Assembly (NCBI GenBank): GCA_963773665.1
Contig: CAVZBZ010000004.1
Span: forward strand, 310,001 to 374,000
Length of the DNA: 64,000 bases
Direction: 5' to 3'
Source of the DNA: DATJLY01 sp963773665
GTDB taxonomy: Bacteria > Pseudomonadota > Alphaproteobacteria > ATCC43930 > CGMCC-115725
A program made the translations under genes and the position numbers. The notes under the pieces are model-generated. The model did no database searches, was not told the origin of the DNA, and saw only the letters and a list, made by a program, of their open reading frames with translations. Shown in pieces: positions 1 to 9,530 of the stretch. The number at the start of each line of letters is the position of its first letter. The first letter of the stretch is position 1.

Positions 1-2
1 TG

Positions 3-1041
3 TCGGGCTCGGGCAAGTACAAGGAGACGGTGCCGGAGCTCGTGTCGCTGTGCGAGCTCCTGGGCCTCGCCGTCGTCGATGGCGCGGCGCGGCACTTCCT
101 TTCATTCCCGATGAACCATCCGCTCTACCAGAACACCATGTCCTTGAAAGATGCGGACGTGGTTCTGGTGCTCGAGGCGACCGTGCCGTGGATGCCGGGC
201 CCGATGGCACCGGGCCCGAGCGCGTGGATCGCGGCCATCGATCAGGATCCGGCGAAGAACCGTTTCCCGACGTACGAGTTCACCGCGGATATCCGGCTCA
301 ATGCCAGCCCGCTCCTCGCCATCCGCGCGATCCGGGCCGAGGCCGAGAAGCTCCTGGGCGCAAGCGACCGCAGCGCCGCCGCCGACCGCAGCAAGCGATT
401 GGCGGAGACCGGCGCGGCGCGGCGCAGAAATCTCGCGGACGAGGCCATGGCGAAGGCGAAGAATACGCCGGTGGACCCGATGTTCGTCAGCCACACGATC
501 GCGCAGGCGATCGACGACAACTGCATCGTGCTCGACGAATCGCTGCAGGAGCCCGCGCTTTCCGGAATTCGTCAACTGCTCGAAGCCCGGCTCCTATATC
601 CACAATCCGGGATCGAGCGGCGGCTGGGGGCCGGGCGCGGCCCTGGGCGCCAAGATCGCGGCTCCCGACAAGGATGTCGTCCTGGTGTTGGGCGACGGTT
701 TCTGGCAGTTCGCCGTGCCCAATGCGGCGCTCTGGTCGGCGAACCACCATCGCGCGCCGTTCCTGTCGATCATCCACCAGAACCGCAGCTTCTCGACCGG
801 CACAAGCGGCGTGAAGTCGGCGTTCGGCGAGAGCTACGCGCACAAGGCGGATTATCCCGGCGGCTATTTCGATCCGCCGATCGACTACGCCAAGGAGGCC
901 GAGGCCGCCGGCGCCTATGGCGAGAACGTGCGCGACCCGGCCGAGCTCGGCCCGGCGATCAAGCGCGGCCTCGCGCAAACCCGCCGCGGCACCCCCGCCG
1001 TCATCGCGGTGTGGGAAGCCCGGATCGGCCACAAGGATTGA
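3..1041 (+). pseudogene. TPP-dependent enzyme (acetolactate synthase-like), 5'-partial, frameshifted
   Basis: This is the C-terminal two thirds of a thiamine-diphosphate-dependent decarboxylase/ligase of the acetolactate synthase family; the N-terminal pyrimidine-binding domain lies left of the window. The central domain reads in one frame to about position 555. The PP-binding domain reads in the next frame from about 560 and starts with the conserved stretch EPGSYIHN-like 'KPGSYIHNPGSSGGWGPG'. The ThDP-binding motif GDG...N is visible as 'VLGDGFWQF' followed by 'HQNRSF'. A one-base indel near 555-570 separates the halves. The substrate cannot be told from this fragment; such genes often sit with aromatic or carboxylate catabolism genes, as here. 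Confidence 0.85.
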
Positions 1042-1046
1042 GAAAG

Positions 1047-1113
1047 ATTGCTTCGCTTCGCTCGCAATGACAGCCGACGGTTGTCATTGCGAGGAGCGAA
1101 GCGTCGAAGCAAT
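1047..1113. repeat. REP-like inverted repeat
   Basis: The arms ATTGCTTCGCTTCGCTCGCA and its near complement GCGAGGAGCGAAGCGTCGAAGCAAT-type sequence surround a short spacer. They form an imperfect stem of about 25 bp between two convergent genes. GAGCGAAGC-type palindromes of this kind are widespread intergenic repeats in alphaproteobacteria. It may also end transcription of the flanking genes, but there is no T tract. Confidence 0.7.
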
Positions 1114-1115
1114 CC

Positions 1116-1827
1116 CTACGTCGCCGCGCCGGCGCGGCGTGACCAGTATTCCCAGGCGCGGGAATGGCCGGTCTGAGCCATCTTCTGCATCTCGGCGATC
1201 TCGCCTTCGCTGAGGAAAATGAGGTCGCTGCCGAGGCGCATCGCCTCGGACTGGAGATGCGCGTTCACCTTGAGATAGACCGCGGTGTGAACCGCGTCCT
1301 GGATCGAGATGCCGGAGACGGCGCAACCGTGGCCGCGCATCAGCACGATGCGGTTCTTCCCGAGCTTGTCCGCGAGGTCGCGGCCGTGCGCGAGCGTCGT
1401 CACCAGAAGGTTGGTGTCGCCGAATTTGTCGCGAATGTCCCAGACCGGAAGCTCGGCGCCCAAGCCCGCCGAGGTGTGCAGCAGCGGGCGGAGCTTCGCG
1501 CCCCTCGCCACCGTGAAGGGGATGACCTCGTAGGCGTGATTGTGGATGACCGATTTCACCTCGGGGCGGGCGCTGAAAGATCGCGCCATGGATCGGGCGC
1601 TCGGTATATTGCGCGCGGCCCTTTTGGTCGATCGGGTTGCAGTCGAGATCGTACTCGATGATGTCGTCGAGCGTGACGAGTTCGGGACTGCGCGAGCCGG
1701 AGAGAAAAAACCGGTCGGGCCGGTCGGGATGGCGCACGCTGATGTGGCCATAGGCATCGACCACGCCCTCATGCGCCAGGATGCGGTTCGCGGTGACGAG
1801 ATCGTGCAAGAGATCTGGCAGGCTCAT
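1116..1827 (-). pseudogene. Class II aldolase/adducin family protein, frameshifted
   Basis: A class II (metal-dependent) aldolase fold protein of about 236 residues if the frame is restored. The N-terminal part starts MSLPDLLHDL and contains 'VDAYGHISVRHP'. After a one-base shift near 1575 the rest carries the zinc-ligand motif 'IHNHAYEV' and the third histidine region 'MRGHGCAVSG'. The ATG at 1827 lies 10 bp downstream of the stop of the HpcH/HpaI-type gene, so the two are probably one operon. Family members are sugar-phosphate aldolases or decarboxylases of hydroxy-acids; the substrate is unknown here. Confidence 0.85.
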
Positions 1828-1837
1828 ATCGGTTCCC

Positions 1838-2699
1838 CTATTTCCGGCCGGTGAGTTCGCGGCCCTTGTCGAGCGCGGCGTAGCTTCGCACCGGCGCCGC
1901 CATGAGGAAGCGATAGCCTTCCTTGACGATGCGCTCGACATTGCCGGTGCCGACATGCGGGTGGCCGACCGGCACGTTGGCCGCCTTGCACACGCGCACG
2001 ATCTCGCCCATCGCCTCGACCACTTTCGGGTGCTCGTACTGGCGCGGATAACCCAATTCCTGCGACAGGTCGCCCTCGCCGATGAGGACGACGCCGACGC
2101 CCGGCACCTTTTTGAGAATGTCGGGCAGATTGGCGATCCCGACCGTGTCCTCGATCATCAGGATGACGAGAATCTCGCCCTTGGGATTGAGCGGCCAGAC
2201 ATCGGCGCGCTCGTAATATTCCTGCTGCGAAATGCCCCAGTAGCGCACCGCCGCCGTCGGCCCGTCGCCGCGCAGCCCCGCGGGCTCGTAGAGCGCCGCG
2301 CCCTTCAAGCTGCGGATAGCGGCACGCGGCGACCGCGTTATAGGCCTGATCGACCGTGCTGATATGCGGCCAGACGATCCCGTAGGCGCCGAGATCGAGC
2401 GCCTGCTTGGCGTAGGTCTGGTTCATCTCGCCGCCGTTGGGCGGGATGCGCACGATCGGCGTCACGCCGGGCGCCACCGAACCGGACTTCGCGATCTGGC
2501 TGCGGTTCAGCATGTATTGCAGCGCGTCGCGGAGCGCCCTGATGTCCCACGGGTTGTGCTCCATCTCGAACACGATGCCGTCGTATTTCGCCGCGCTCAT
2601 CGCGATTGCCGTCTCGCTGTCGGCGTTGGCGAAGGCGGTGAAGGCGTGGCCCTGCTCGAGCGCGCGGATGACGCCGTTCAGTCGCGGAAGTTCGGACAT
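1838..2699 (-). pseudogene. HpcH/HpaI aldolase family protein, frameshifted
   Basis: A TIM-barrel pyruvate-type class II aldolase related to HpcH/HpaI and citrate lyase beta. The N-terminal half has the family signature 'YDGIVFEMEHNPWD' and 'YGIVWPHIST'. After an apparent extra base near 2307-2308 the remainder has 'ILVILMIEDTVGIANL' with the metal-binding Glu, 'VLIGEGDLSQELG' and 'PVGHPHVG'. The restored protein is about 286 residues, normal for the family. It is first in a two-gene operon with the class II aldolase and is divergent from ligJ, so it may supply the retro-aldol step of a ring-cleavage pathway (inference). Confidence 0.85.
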
Positions 2700-2808
2700 G
2701 CTGTCTCCATTCGTTTTCTCTCGCCCGGCATCGTACCAGATACGCCGCGGTTTGACAGCGAGCGGGCGCCTTCATAGCATCGCCGAAAGACCGAGGGGAG
2801 ACTCCCAG

Positions 2809-3828
2809 ATGATCATCGACTGTCACGGCCACTACACGACCGCGCCCAAGCAGCACGAGGGCTGGCGCCAGCAGCAGATCGCGGCGTTCGATGCGAAGCA
2901 GGCGGCCCCGGCGCGCCCCGCCATCAGCGACGACGAGATCCGCGACAGCATCGTCAACGCGCAACTGAAGCTGCAAAAGGAGCGCGGCACCGATCTCACG
3001 ATCTTCTCGCCGCGCGCGGCCGGCATGGCGCATCATTTGGGCGACGCGCAGACGAGCGCGCAATGGTCGCGCGCCTGCAACGACCTCATCCACCGCGTCT
3101 GCACCCTCTTCCCCGAGAATTTCGTCGGCGTCTGCATGCTGCCGCAGACGACCGGCGTCTCGCCCGCCAATTGCCGCGACGAGCTCGAGCGCTGCGTCAA
3201 GGAGCTGGGCTTCATCGGCTGCAACCTCAATCCCGATCCGTCGGGCGGATGGTGGAAGGATCCGCCGCTCACCGACCGCTACTGGTATCCGATCTACGAG
3301 AAGATGGTCGAGCTCGACGTGCCGGCGATGGTGCATGTCAGCGCCTCGTGCAACCCGTGCTTCCACAGCACCGGCGCGCACTACATCAATGGCGATACCT
3401 CGGCCTTCATGCAGTTCATCACCGGCGATCTGTTCAAGGATTTCCCGACGCTGCGCTTCATCATTCCCCATGGCGGCGGCGCGGTGCCGTTCCACTGGGG
3501 CCGCTACCGCGGCCTGGCGCAGGACATGAAGCGGCCGCCCTTGAAGGACTACCTCCTCAAGAACGTCTGGTTCGACACGTGCGTCTATCACCTGCCGGGG
3601 ATCGAGCTTTTGACGCGCGTCATCCCGATCGAGAACATCCTGTTCGCGTCGGAGATGGTGGGCGCGGTGCGCGGCGTCGATCCCGACACCGGGCACAATT
3701 ACGACGACACCAAGCGCTATGTCGACCAGCTCAAGATCGGCGCCGGCGACAAGCAGAAAATCTTCGAGGGCAATGCGCTCAAGGTTTTCCCGCGGCTTGC
3801 CGGAGCGCTCGCCAAGGCCCGGAAGTAG
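2809..3828 (+). CDS. ligJ: 4-oxalomesaconate hydratase (amidohydrolase family)
   Basis: 339 residues, very close in length and recognisable sequence to LigJ of the protocatechuate/gallate 4,5-cleavage pathway, which hydrates 4-oxalomesaconate to 4-carboxy-4-hydroxy-2-oxoadipate. The start MIIDCHGHYTTAP holds the amidohydrolase metal ligands His6 and His8. Other hallmarks are 'FSPRAAGMAHH', 'LNPDPSGGWW', 'DVPAMVHVSASCN', 'IPHGGGAVPFHWGR' and 'FASEMVGAVRG'. The ATG at 2809 matches the family start. The other 4,5-cleavage genes (ligAB, ligC, ligI, ligK) are not in the window; the divergent HpcH-type aldolase could act on the product, but that is a guess. Confidence 0.9.
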   Translation: MIIDCHGHYTTAPKQHEGWRQQQIAAFDAKQAAPARPAISDDEIRDSIVNAQLKLQKERGTDLTIFSPRAAGMAHHLGDAQTSAQWSRACNDLIHRVCTLFPENFVGVCMLPQTTGVSPANCRDELERCVKELGFIGCNLNPDPSGGWWKDPPLTDRYWYPIYEKMVELDVPAMVHVSASCNPCFHSTGAHYINGDTSAFMQFITGDLFKDFPTLRFIIPHGGGAVPFHWGRYRGLAQDMKRPPLKDYLLKNVWFDTCVYHLPGIELLTRVIPIENILFASEMVGAVRGVDPDTGHNYDDTKRYVDQLKIGAGDKQKIFEGNALKVFPRLAGALAKARK

Positions 3829-3839
3829 CGGCGGCGGGC

Positions 3840-4232
3840 CTAGCCCGCGACCGCGAGCGCGTCGATCTGCAGCAGCACGCCGCCGCGGAGCGGCAGGACG
3901 AGCGTGTGCCGCGCCGGGCGCTTGGCCGCGTCGGGCCAGCATTCGAGCCAGTATTTGTTGAGCGCGTCGCGGAAGCCGTCGTCCGTCACCCAGCAGGTGA
4001 CCTTCACCACGTCGCCCAACCCCATGCCGCCCTTCGCCAGGATGGTCTTCAGGTTCTCGAACGCGAGCCGCGCCTGGCCGTCGGCGTCGGGCGCGAGCTT
4101 GCCGGTCTTGGCGTCGCGCCCGCTCACCGCCGAGGTGGCGATCACGTTGCCGACGCGGCTTGCGACCGGAATGGGCGCGCCGTGGGCGATCCCTTCGACA
4201 TCGATGCTTTGCTGCCGCCGTGCCTCCGCCAT
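3840..4232 (-). CDS. RidA/YjgF family protein
   Basis: 130 residues. RidA proteins deaminate reactive enamine/imine intermediates; distant members serve catabolic clusters. Visible features are 'GNVIATSAVSGRD', 'QARLAFENLKTILAKGG' and the conserved 'RPARHTLVLPL', whose Arg binds the substrate carboxylate. The ATG at 4232 gives MAEARRQQSI. It converges on ligJ with 11 bp between the stops, and is probably a side-reaction enzyme of the same catabolic region. Confidence 0.85.
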   Translation of the reverse strand: MAEARRQQSIDVEGIAHGAPIPVASRVGNVIATSAVSGRDAKTGKLAPDADGQARLAFENLKTILAKGGMGLGDVVKVTCWVTDDGFRDALNKYWLECWPDAAKRPARHTLVLPLRGGVLLQIDALAVAG

Positions 4233-4339
4233 CGCTTCCTCCCTTGCTCGAGCGTGGGGCGATGCTGGCAAGTCGCGGCGACGAATGCAACGCCCCGCTC
4301 GGGATGCTAGACTTGCGCAAAACCGGGGGAGGAAATTCG

Positions 4340-5539
4340 ATGCGACGCATTCCGGCACTGGCCGCAGGGCTTTTGGCGTTGGTCGCGGGCGGCGCGGCCT
4401 TGGCGCAGAACGCGCCGGGCATCAGCGCGGACGAGATCAAGATCGGCCAGACCATGCCCTATAGCGGGCCGGTCGCCGCGTTCAGCGCGCTCGGCAAGGG
4501 CGAGATCGGCTACTTCAACATGATCAACGACCAGGGCGGCATCAACGGCCGCAAGGTCAAGCTTCTGTCGCTCGACGACGGCTATGTCCCGGCCAAGACG
4601 GTCGAAGACACGCGCAAGCTCGTCGAGCAGGAGGGCGTCGCGTTCCTGTTCAGCTCGATCGGCACCGCAACCAACACCTCGGTCCAGAAGTACCTCAACG
4701 AGCGCAAGATCCCGCAGCTTTTCATCGGCTCGGGCGCCAGCAAGTGGAACGACCCGAAGAACTTCCCCTGGACCATGCCCGGCGTGCAGGCGACGTTCCG
4801 CTACGAGGCGCGCATCTATACGCGCTACATCCTCAAGCAGAAGCCCGACGCCAAGATCGCCGTGCTCTATCAGAACGACGATTACGGCAAGGACTACATC
4901 CTCGGCATCAAGGACGTGCTCGGCGCCGATTACGACAAGCGCGTGATCGAGGCGAGCTACGAGTTCACCGACCCGACCGTCGATTTGCAAATCGTGTCGC
5001 TGCGCGGCAGCAACGCCGACGCGGTCATCGCCGCGGCGACGCCGAAATTCATGGCGCAGGCCATCCGCAAGATGTACGACCTGCAATGGAAGCCGATGTT
5101 CTTCATGAGCAACGTGTCGATCTGGCTCAATTCGGTGATCGAGCCGGCCGGACCCGAGAAGGCCGTGGGCGCGATCTCGTCGGCCTATTACAAGGACCCG
5201 AGCGATCCGAGCTGGGCCAACGACCCCGGCATTCTCGTTTGGCGCGGCTTCATGAAGAAATACATGCCGAACGAGGATCAGAACGACCAGAATTTCGTCA
5301 ATTCCTTCGGCGAGGGCGCGACGCTCGTCGAGGTCCTGAAAGCGGCGGGCAACGATCTCTCGCGCGAGAACATCCTGAAGCAGGCGACGCATATCGGCGG
5401 GCTCGATATCCCGGTGCTGCTGCCGGGAATCAAGGTGGCCACGAGCCCCGACAACTACACCTCGATCCGCGACATGCAGCTGATGCGCTTTGACGGCACG
5501 CACTGGGTCCGGTTCGGCGACGTGCTGTCGGGCTCCTAG
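4340..5539 (+). CDS. ABC transporter substrate-binding protein, LivJ-like (Peripla_BP_6)
   Basis: 399 residues with a Sec signal peptide (residues 1-22, MRRIPALAAGLLALVAGGAALA|Q). The mature part has the branched-chain amino acid/amide binding fold: 'DEIKIGQTMPYSGP', 'KGEIGYFNMINDQGGING', 'VAFLFSSIGTATNTSVQKY' and 'ILYQNDDYGKDY'-type sequence. GGGAGGAAA 8 bp upstream is a good ribosome site for the ATG at 4340. No permease or ATPase genes of the transporter are nearby, so it must use components encoded elsewhere. Aromatic acids are a plausible ligand from the ligJ context, but that is unproven. Confidence 0.9.
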   Translation: MRRIPALAAGLLALVAGGAALAQNAPGISADEIKIGQTMPYSGPVAAFSALGKGEIGYFNMINDQGGINGRKVKLLSLDDGYVPAKTVEDTRKLVEQEGVAFLFSSIGTATNTSVQKYLNERKIPQLFIGSGASKWNDPKNFPWTMPGVQATFRYEARIYTRYILKQKPDAKIAVLYQNDDYGKDYILGIKDVLGADYDKRVIEASYEFTDPTVDLQIVSLRGSNADAVIAAATPKFMAQAIRKMYDLQWKPMFFMSNVSIWLNSVIEPAGPEKAVGAISSAYYKDPSDPSWANDPGILVWRGFMKKYMPNEDQNDQNFVNSFGEGATLVEVLKAAGNDLSRENILKQATHIGGLDIPVLLPGIKVATSPDNYTSIRDMQLMRFDGTHWVRFGDVLSGS

Positions 5540-5597
5540 GCGCGGCGGGGCGGCAAAACTTAGCAAAAGATTTACGTGCTGCTGCCATCATGCGGCA

Positions 5598-7092
5598 ATG
5601 CTTCGCGTCCTCTATGTCTGCGTTGCCGAGCAGCATGACCTTCGGCTCGTGGCGCTTGCCGCGTTCGTGTGCCTCTTCGCCTGCTTCACCGCGACAAATC
5701 TATATGCGCGGGCGGAAGAGACGCACCGCGCGCGCCGTCTCCTGTGGGTGTCGGCTGCTGCCGTGGTGTTCGGCTGCGGCGTGTGGGCGACGCACTTCGT
5801 CGCCGAGCTGGCCTACCGCCCGGGACTTCCGATCGTCTATGACGAGAGCCTGACGGCGCTTTCGGCGGCGATTGCCGTCGTGGTCGCGGGCACGGGCATT
5901 GCCGTCGCGACCCAGCGCGGCGCGGTCAAGCTGGGCGGCGCGATCGTCGGCGCGGCCGTCGGTGCCATGCACTACGCCGGCGTCGCCGCAATGCACGCGC
6001 CTGCGATCTATCACTGGAGCGGCCTCTATGTCGCAGCCTCGCTGGCGATCGGCATGGCGCTTTCGGCCACGGCCTTTGCCGTCCAGTCGCACGGCGCCGG
6101 ACTTGGCCGGCGCATCGGCGCGACCGGGCTTCTCGTGCTCGCGATCGTCGGCCTGCACTTCACCGCAATGGCGGCGCTGACGCTCGAGTTCGATCCGTCC
6201 GTGCAAATTCCGCCCGAAGCGGCCGCGCCCGAGCTCCTGGCGGTCGCCGTCGCCGGCGTCACGGCGGTGATCATCACCATCGGCCTTGCCAGCGCCGTCG
6301 CCGACGGCCAGCTCGTGCGGCAGGCGACGCTGCAAACGGCGCGGCTCACGGAACTGGTTGACGAGCGCACGTCCGCGCTGCACCGGGCGCAAGCCGAGCT
6401 GCTGCGCAACGAATGGCTCTCGACCATGGGCCAGCTCACCGCGACGGTCGCGCACGAGCTGCGCAACCCTCTGAGCGCCGCGCGCAACTCGCTGTTCGTC
6501 ATCCGCAAGACGCTGAGCACCCAGGGCATCGAGCTCGAACGGCCGATCGCCCGCGTCGAACGCAGCGTCGCGCGCTGCGAACGCATCATCAGCGACCTGC
6601 TCGATTACACCCGCGGGCGCGAGCCGCGCCGCGCGCCGCTTCCCCTCGAGGCCTGGCTCGAGGATTCGCTGCGCGAGCAGCGCCTGCCCGAAGGCATCGT
6701 CCTGGTGCGCGACTTCCGCGCGCCGGATGCGCTCGTCAGTCTGCGATGCCGAGCGGATGCGGCGCGTGCTGGACAACGTCATCGAGAACGCGGTTCAGGC
6801 GATCGGCGAGACCGGCGGCGCGGGCCGGATCGAGGTAAGCACACGGATTGCCAAGGGCGCATTCGAGCTCGCCATCGCCGACACCGGCCCCGGCGTCGCT
6901 CCCGAAATCCTGCCGCGGGTGTTCGAGCCGCTTTACAGCACCAAGAGCTTCGGCACCGGGCTTGGGCTCCCGGCGGTGAAGCAGATCGTCGAGCAGCACG
7001 GCGGAGACGTCCGCTTCGAAAACACGCCCGGGCAAGGCGCGCGAATCGTCATGCGCCTGCCGCTCGCCAACTCCCAAGCCATCGCCGCCTGA
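5598..7092 (+). pseudogene. MHYT-domain membrane sensor histidine kinase, frameshifted
   Basis: The N-terminal ~230 residues hold seven predicted membrane helices of the MHYT sensor domain, with its Met/His motifs 'WATHFVAEL', 'MHYAGVAAMH' and 'LHFTAMAAL', thought to bind copper or another gas/redox ligand. A coiled segment follows, then HisKA with the phospho-acceptor 'TVAHELRNPLSAA'. The HATPase_c part ('DNVIENAVQAIGE', 'IADTGPGV', 'GTGLGLPAVKQIVEQHGG') is in another frame after an indel near 6740. The restored length is about 497 residues. There is no cognate response regulator next to it. Confidence 0.85.
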
Positions 7093-7096
7093 GCCG

Positions 7097-7708
7097 CTAG
7101 TCGGCCGGAACGAGCCGGCCGCCGTCGCGGCGGAAGCAGCCCTCCTCGGTCACGACGTGATCCATCGGTATGTCGTGCGGCTGCGGATGGATCGTCGGCA
7201 GGCGGCCCAGCGCGAATCCCACGCCGAGCGCTAATGGCTTGACGCCGTAAGAAGCGAAGGTGCGGTCGTAATACCCCGCGCCATAGCCGAGCCGGTATCC
7301 GGCATCGTCGAAACCGAGGAGCGGCACGATGAGCGCGGCGGGCGCCAGCGCATCGCCTTCGGCGGGATAGGGTATGTCGTAGACGCCCTTCGCCATCTTG
7401 GTCGCGTCATTCCAGCGGCGGAATTCGAGCGGCATTCCCTGGCCCACGACGACCGGCAACGCGACGTCGCCGCCCGCCGCGATGAAGCGGCGCGCAAACG
7501 GCAAGGGATCGAATTCGTGCCGGATCGGCCAGTAGATCCCGACGAGGCCGCGCCGAAGCTCCGGCAGGAAGGCATCGAGCCGCGCTTCGAGGACGCGGCT
7601 TTTCGCCCGGTGCGCCGTGGGCCCCAGCGCCGCGCGCTCGGCGAGCAGCCTTTGCCGCTGCTGCCGCCGCCAGGCCGCGATCTCGCGCCAGCTTTGCGCC
7701 GCGGTCAC
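7097..7708 (-). CDS. 5-formyltetrahydrofolate cyclo-ligase
   Basis: 203 residues. Converts 5-formyl-THF to 5,10-methenyl-THF with ATP. The family's C-terminal motif is visible as '[13 protein letters not shown]', together with '[15 protein letters not shown]' and 'YWPIRHEFD'. The start is GTG at 7708, in a GTGA overlap with the stop of the upstream formate-THF ligase gene, so the two are translationally coupled. Together they handle entry and salvage of formyl-folates. Confidence 0.92.
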   Translation of the reverse strand: MTAAQSWREIAAWRRQQRQRLLAERAALGPTAHRAKSRVLEARLDAFLPELRRGLVGIYWPIRHEFDPLPFARRFIAAGGDVALPVVVGQGMPLEFRRWNDATKMAKGVYDIPYPAEGDALAPAALIVPLLGFDDAGYRLGYGAGYYDRTFASYGVKPLALGVGFALGRLPTIHPQPHDIPMDHVVTEEGCFRRDGGRLVPAD

Positions 7709-9390
7709 GACAGGCCGACGATGCGGCCGTCGCGCTCGACGCTGACGCCCACCGCCGAGGGGACGCGCGGCAGGCCCGGCATGGTCATGATGTCGCCGCA
7801 GATCGCGACCACGAACTCGGCGCCGGCGGAAAGCCGCACCTCGCGCACCGGCAGCGCGAAGCCGGTGGGCGCGCCGCGCAACTCTGGATCGGCGGAGAAG
7901 CTGTATTGCGTCTTCGCCATGCACACGGGCAACGCGCCGAAGCCGAGTTTTTCCAGCTCTTCGAGGCGGTCCGTCACCGGCTTCGGCGCCGTCACCTCGG
8001 CCGCGCCGTAGATTTCCTTGGCGATCGTGCGGATCTTGTCGATGAGCTTCATGCCGTCGGGATAGAGCACGCGGAAGTCGGCCTTGCCCTCGGCGATCGT
8101 CTCGGCCACGGCGCGCGCGAGCGGCTCGGCGCCGGCGCTGCCCTTGGCCCAGTGCTCGCACACGAACGCCTTGACGCCCAAGGCGCGGCTTCCCTCCACC
8201 ACCGCCGCAAGCTCGGCGTCGCTGTCGGAGCCGAAGCGGTTCACGCACACGAGCGGCGGCACGCCGAACCGCTTCACGTTGACGATGTGGCGCTCGAGAT
8301 TGGCCATGCCCTTCGTCACCGAAGCGGCGTTTTCCTTGCCGAGATCGGCGCGCGCCACGCCGCCGTGGAATTTCAGCGCGCGCACCGAGGCGACGATCAC
8401 CGCGGCATCAGGCTTGAGGCCCGCCTTGCGGCACTTGATGTCGAAGAATTTCTCGGCGCCGAGATCGGCGCCGAATCCCGCCTCGGTCACGACGTAATCG
8501 GCGAGCTTCAAGGCAAGCCGCGTCGCCATCGTCGTGTTGCAGCCGTGCGCGATGTTGGCGAACGGGCCGCCATGGACGAAGGCGGGATTGTGCTCGAGCG
8601 TCTGCACCAGATTGGGCTTCAGCGCGTCCTTCAGCAGTGCCGCCATCGCGCCCTGCGCCTTCAGATCCTGGGCGCGCACCGGCTTCCGGTCGCGGCTCGC
8701 GCCCACGACGATGTTGGCGAGACGCCGCTCCAGATCCTCGGTCGATTGCGCAAGGCACAGGATCGCCATGACCTCGGACGCGACGGTGATGTCGAACCCG
8801 TCCTCGCGCGGGAAACCGTTGGCGACGCCGCCCAAGGACGAGACGACCTGGCGCAGCGCGCGATCGTTCATGTCGAGGCAGCGCCGCCACGTCACGCGGC
8901 GCGGGTCGAGCGCGGGCTCGCTGCCCCAATAGATGTGGTTGTCCACCATCGCCGCGAGCAGGTTGTTGGCCGCGGCGACGGCGTGGAGGTCGCCGGTGAA
9001 GTGCAGATTGATCTCGTCCATCGGCACGACCTGCGACCAGCCGCCGCCGGCGGCGCCGCCCTTGACGCCGAAGCACGGGCCCAGGCTCGGCTCCCTGAGG
9101 CACAGCATGGCCTTCTTGCCGATGCGGTTGAGCGCGTCGGCGAGCCCGACGCTGGTCGTCGTCTTGCCTTCGCCGGCCGGGGTCGGATTGATCGCGGTGA
9201 CGACGATGAGCTTGCCGTCCGGGCGCTCGTCGAAACAGCGTTGGGCAAATCCCAAACCGATCTTTGCCTTGTAGTGACCGTAGGGCTCGACGGCCTCGGC
9301 CGGGATGCCGAGCCGGTCCCGCGCGATGTCGAGGATCGGCCGCGGCGTGACCGAGTTCGCAATATCCCAATCCGTCTTCGCCTCGGCCAT
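7705..9390 (-). CDS. fhs: Formate--tetrahydrofolate ligase
   Basis: 561 residues, the family's usual length (about 556). Makes 10-formyl-THF from formate, ATP and THF. The P-loop is '[15 protein letters not shown]', preceded by 'GHYKAKIGL'; also present are '[25 protein letters not shown]', given here as landmarks around residues 100-130, and '[10 protein letters not shown]'. The ATG at 9390 ([11 protein letters not shown]) was chosen over in-frame upstream starts because it matches family N-termini and follows GAGAGGTG. It overlaps the downstream cyclo-ligase gene by 4 bp. Confidence 0.95.
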   Translation of the reverse strand: MAEAKTDWDIANSVTPRPILDIARDRLGIPAEAVEPYGHYKAKIGLGFAQRCFDERPDGKLIVVTAINPTPAGEGKTTTSVGLADALNRIGKKAMLCLREPSLGPCFGVKGGAAGGGWSQVVPMDEINLHFTGDLHAVAAANNLLAAMVDNHIYWGSEPALDPRRVTWRRCLDMNDRALRQVVSSLGGVANGFPREDGFDITVASEVMAILCLAQSTEDLERRLANIVVGASRDRKPVRAQDLKAQGAMAALLKDALKPNLVQTLEHNPAFVHGGPFANIAHGCNTTMATRLALKLADYVVTEAGFGADLGAEKFFDIKCRKAGLKPDAAVIVASVRALKFHGGVARADLGKENAASVTKGMANLERHIVNVKRFGVPPLVCVNRFGSDSDAELAAVVEGSRALGVKAFVCEHWAKGSAGAEPLARAVAETIAEGKADFRVLYPDGMKLIDKIRTIAKEIYGAAEVTAPKPVTDRLEELEKLGFGALPVCMAKTQYSFSADPELRGAPTGFALPVREVRLSAGAEFVVAICGDIMTMPGLPRVPSAVGVSVERDGRIVGLS

Positions 9391-9530
9391 TGCCCACACC
9401 TCTCGTCGGGAGCCCGGGCGATTCGAGGCGAGGGGGTGGTGGGATGCAACCACAAAATCTGCCCATCTCGGAAGTGGGCGGCGGGCGCACCGGCTTGCGC
9501 CGTCCGCGCCCGCGGTCTATGCGGACCGGC

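Noticed and set aside
2338..4455. 705-residue open frame on the minus strand across ligJ and RidA
   Set aside because: It is Arg/Ala-rich antisense to ligJ, which has strong homology; it is an artefact of high GC.
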